Below are positions 61,206 through 64,000 of a stretch of 64,000 bases of DNA, piece after piece. The notes under the pieces are model-generated. The model did not search any database and had not been told where the DNA came from. It saw only the letters and a list, made by a program, of their open reading frames with translations. Numbering within the stretch: position 1 is the stretch's first letter; every line of letters begins with the position of its first letter. The position numbers were made by a program, and so were the translations under genes. Source of the DNA: Peromyscus leucopus (lineage: Eukaryota > Chordata > Mammalia > Rodentia > Cricetidae); the NCBI RefSeq assembly GCF_004664715.2, contig NC_051075.1, positions 25,330,215 through 25,394,214 of the forward strand. The letters are read 5' to 3'.

Positions 61206-61280
61206 AAACCGCGGCGTCTCCTTTAGCGCTGGGGGCAGGCCCCACCCTCTCCGTGTGACAGACACGCACGACGACCAATC

Positions 61281-61952
61281 AAGAGCAAGATATCTGCGCT
61301 CGGAGGGAACGTGTAGTGCTGACTAGGGCGAGGCGGGCCTCTCTGGTGTTCTCCGTGGGTCGCCGTGGCTCGCAAGTGTGCCTTGGCTTTTAGGTGCTCC
61401 CTGTGAATTACTGCTAAGGGTTAGAATTTGAGTCCCGCTATTAGAATTTAAAATGTTAATATGGCGATGTGGAGTTGTCTTGGGAAAAGATTGTGGGTCC
61501 GCGATGATGGAACGGGGCTTCCGTGTTTGCAAATACTGGAAAATTCACCCAGGATGATTGTAACCGGATAGAACATTTTCATCTCTACAAGGTTATTTGA
61601 CACGAAGAATGTAAGAAAAATAAAAGGGCTACGTTATGCCCCATTTTCCTACCAGGAAAGGACATTGATGACTACATCTGCAAAATAGTTTATGTCAAGT
61701 TTCTAACACGCAACAGTTTTTCAGTCTAATAACTGGGCACTCAATCCTAAAATTGTTTTACTATAAATCCAATAGAAATGTAAACCAACTAATTTCATGT
61801 AACCACACTCTTTCAAATGGATGCAGAAAACTAAATCGACACTTGTCGGGTATTAGCTTTATTATAACTGAAGAAGTTATAATTTTATAATGTAGAGTTC
61901 TATTAAAAATTTAAAGCAAGCTCTTAAGAGATAAAGGATGAAAGAGTTAAAA
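61281..61952. other. Upstream flank of MBIP, no gene seen
   Basis: The CpG-island shore decays to AT-rich DNA by about 61430. A divergent promoter transcript is possible, but no exon can be supported. Confidence 0.5.
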
Positions 61953-62098
61953 CTTGCTAGGTGATGGTGGCCCATGCCTTTAATCCCAGCACTCTGGAGG
62001 CAGAGGCAGGCAGATCTCTGAGTTCAAGGCCAGCCTGGTCTACAGAGCGAGATCCAGGGCAGCCAGGGAGGGTTGTTACACAGAGAAACCATTAAAAA
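61953..62098 (+). mobile_element. B1 SINE
   Basis: ttgctaggtgatggtggcccatgcc through cagagaaaccattaaaaaa. It is directly followed by a younger B1 of the same orientation that appears to sit in its A-rich tail. Confidence 0.93.
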
Positions 62099-62099
62099 A

Positions 62100-62264
62100 G
62101 CCGGGCGGTGGTGGCACACGCCTTTAATCCCAGCACTTGGGAGGCAGAGGCAGGCGGATCTCTGTGAGTTCGAGGCCAGCCTGGGCTACCAAGTGAGTTC
62201 CAGGAATAGGCGCAAAGCTATACAGAGAAACCCTGTCTCGAAAAACCAAGAAAAAAAAAAAAAA
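62100..62264 (+). mobile_element. B1 SINE, young cricetid-type copy
   Basis: Close to consensus from gccgggcggtggtggcac to ccctgtctcgaaaaacc plus an A tail. It includes the diagnostic ctaccaagtgagttccagg segment, the same subfamily as the 24.2-kb copy. Confidence 0.96.
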
Positions 62265-62867
62265 GATTTAAGTCCTCATCTTGATAGTTCAGTGCATTTA
62301 GCATGCAGGAAAGGAATGGGCTTAGTGTGTATTCTATAGTTTGAGAACAGGCTGAATGAAGGAAGAAATAAGGAACCAAGGGACACTGGGATAAGGATAG
62401 TAAAAAATGAAAGAACTCCTTTGACTTGTCTGTAAGGAGCCCCTTACTCAGTTATTTTCAAAGACTTCTGTGATCATCAGATTTAACAGAATCTTGAGAA
62501 AGCTTGCCTGTTTCCTTGCTAGCAGTGAGATGTAAAGCTTGTAGCACACCTATGTTTGGAGATAGAGCCTTCAAAGATTTAAACCCAAACCAAGCAAACT
62601 TCTCATTCAAGTTAATCGTCCTTATAGCTAATAGAAACTCACAATTCGTTGCAATGTTAGCACATTTTTGTCCGTGATTCTCTTGTTAGTGGGGGATAAT
62701 TGTAATGGGAATCTAAGAGTCCTTGTTCTGTGCCAAGAAATGAACTTGAGATTTTTTTAGGCAATAAAGGACTTTTTATTACATATTTGGGAATGATCAA
62801 GATGCTGCTCATTCTTTTCTTTGTCATGACTGATTTTGAAATCCAAGCCTTTAATTTCACAATTTTT
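62265..62867. other. Intergenic, no gene seen
   Basis: Unique AT-rich DNA with no recognisable element. Confidence 0.5.
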
Positions 62868-62990
62868 ATTTTTAATTTATGTGTGTGACCGCGTGCGTGC
62901 GCACAAGTGACCAAGGAGGCCAGAAGCATGGGATATGAACTGCTCAGCTTTGGTGCTTGGATTCAACCTTCAGCCCTCTCTACAAGAACA
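62868..62990 (-). mobile_element. Diverged B3/B2 SINE
   Basis: Reverse text: atttatgtgtgtgacc at the tail, aaggaggccagaagcatggg in the body, gcttggattcaaccttc near the head. The head is truncated. Confidence 0.65.
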
Positions 62991-63001
62991 GTTGCATTCT
63001 C

Positions 63002-63046
63002 CCCCCCCACTCTCTCTCTCCCTCTCTCCCTCTCCCTCTCTCCCTT
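63002..63046. repeat. CT-rich (TCTCCC)n low-complexity tract
   Basis: A run of C followed by TCTC/CCTC units, all pyrimidine. Confidence 0.9.
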
Positions 63047-63092
63047 CCCAAATTCCAAGTCTTACTTGATTTCTTTTTGTTGTTCTTCTGTT

Positions 63093-63242
63093 GTTTTAGT
63101 TTTTTGAGACAGAGTTTCTCTGTGTAGCCCTGGCTGTCCTGGAACTCTTGGTGTACACCAGACTGACCTCAGACTCAGAGATCACCTGCCTCTGCCTCCC
63201 AAGTGGTAGGTTTAAAGGTGTGCCACCACCACAGCCAGCTCC
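63093..63242 (-). mobile_element. B1 SINE
   Basis: A reverse B1 (ttgagacagagtttctctgtg ... ggtttaaaggtgtgccacc), moderately diverged. Confidence 0.92.
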
Positions 63243-64000
63243 TTGCTTGATTTCTTGAACCCCCAATAGAAGGATAACTAATGGTCATTTGATTTATCTA
63301 TCAATTATCCAATAATTCTGTTATTCGAAATCCAGACCTGCACTTGAGTTTTATTATTGCTTGCTTAGATAATTCTTAGAGTTTAACTCCTCCATGAATT
63401 ATGTCATCTGTCTTGACATCTTGACATCTTGTATTCCTTCCCACTGCCCATTGAGCTCATTTCAGACACTTTTCTTCTTTGATAATAACAGCTTCTATTT
63501 TAAGTTGAAAGCTTTATAGGACAAAAAGATGTGGATTCCCTTGAGCTAACTGCAGGAGAAATGTATAGATACTAATGTATAGCAAACGCATAATAAATAC
63601 TGAAATTTAGAAAGGGAATAATTTGCCCTTTATAGAAAACTAATTACAGTTTATGAAGTGGGCTCTGAAAAATCAGCTGCTCAGCAGAAATGCTTCAAAG
63701 TGTTGATGTTGGCATTAGCAGCAGAGCGAGAGCACTGTCCTGCAAGCTTATGCCAAGAAGCAATTGAGAGGATAGGAATTAGACGTGAAATCTAGGCTAG
63801 CTCCTTTATCAACAAAAATGCCTTTTATGGTGAGCTTTAAAGGCATGACTGACTCCATCATAATCCATTACCCAGAAAAATGCTCAAGGTATCATGGTTT
63901 TAAAAATACATGATAATGTAACTTTTTTATTCTAATGCAGAAAATTAAATAAGATATCCATTGTCTCTACATTACCTGCTGGTCAGGTCCAAGTTCCTTA
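63243..64000. other. Intergenic, no gene seen
   Basis: AT-rich unique DNA. A short tcttgacatc direct repeat occurs at about 63411-63432. No exon or repeat family recognised. Confidence 0.5.

Larger units (their letters stand above)
60706..61280 (-). promoter_or_regulatory. MBIP: MBIP CpG-island promoter
   Basis: An abrupt rise in GC and CpG around coding exon 1, in otherwise AT-rich DNA; this is the only clear CpG island in the window. GC boxes (ccccgcccc) lie at 61162-61174, and a CCAAT motif (+ strand orientation) lies at 61275-61279. No TATA box was seen, which fits a housekeeping-type promoter with dispersed initiation. Confidence 0.88.

Noticed and set aside
60725..61226. Long + strand frame over the MBIP promoter, as a divergent gene
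   Set aside because: It lies antisense to exon 1 in CpG-island DNA where stops are rare. No conserved protein features.

Overview
This window is rodent nuclear DNA, most likely from a cricetid (hamster, vole or deer-mouse group). It is dense in B1, B2/B3, B4 and ID SINEs, MT/ORR1 (ERVL-MaLR) and ERVK-type LTRs, rodent L1 3' ends, a URR1 DNA transposon and long microsatellites. The younger B1 copies (for example 62100-62264) carry a diagnostic segment that I associate with cricetids rather than Mus. Genus-level assignment is inference.

One protein-coding gene is clearly present: MBIP (MAP3K12-binding inhibitory protein 1), complete, on the minus strand. Nine coding exons run from the start codon at 61118 to the stop at 45835. 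All junctions are GT-AG, the phases agree at every junction, and the exons add to 1029 bp (342 residues plus stop). The CpG-island promoter lies at about 60706-61280, with a perfect CRE palindrome about 80 bp upstream of the ATG. The first canonical poly(A) signal on the gene strand is at 45372-45377. In human, MBIP sits at 14q13.3 on the same strand, between BRMS1L and SFTA3/NKX2-1. By that synteny (established for human, inferred here) the left 45 kb is the intergenic desert downstream of MBIP, and the right 3 kb begins the MBIP-NKX2-1 interval.

Layout: 1-9.7 kb is intergenic DNA with microsatellites, two LTR-like elements (about 7.1 and 8.2 kb), a B3, a MIR and a B4. 9.7-20.1 kb is almost free of recognisable transposons and contains the best candidates for conserved regulatory DNA (10.9-11.7, 15.13-15.43 and 16.8-17.06 kb). 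20-32 kb is mixed SINE, L1, MaLR and microsatellite DNA. 32.8-39.7 kb is repeat-rich: URR1, a B1-containing composite repeat, an MT LTR nested in an older LTR-like sequence, and an ERVK-type LTR next to the longest reading frame in the window, whose status is unknown. 39.7-45.3 kb is intergenic with a few SINEs. 45.3-61.3 kb is MBIP; its 5' ten kilobases show no SINE. 61.3-64 kb is upstream intergenic DNA with B1 and B3 copies.

No tRNA or rRNA gene, CRISPR array, operon or bacterial feature was seen. No convincing undescribed system was found. The most useful leads are the candidate distal enhancers in the transposon-poor block, the in-frame 39-bp NLS-bearing exon of MBIP, and the LTR-adjacent open frame.
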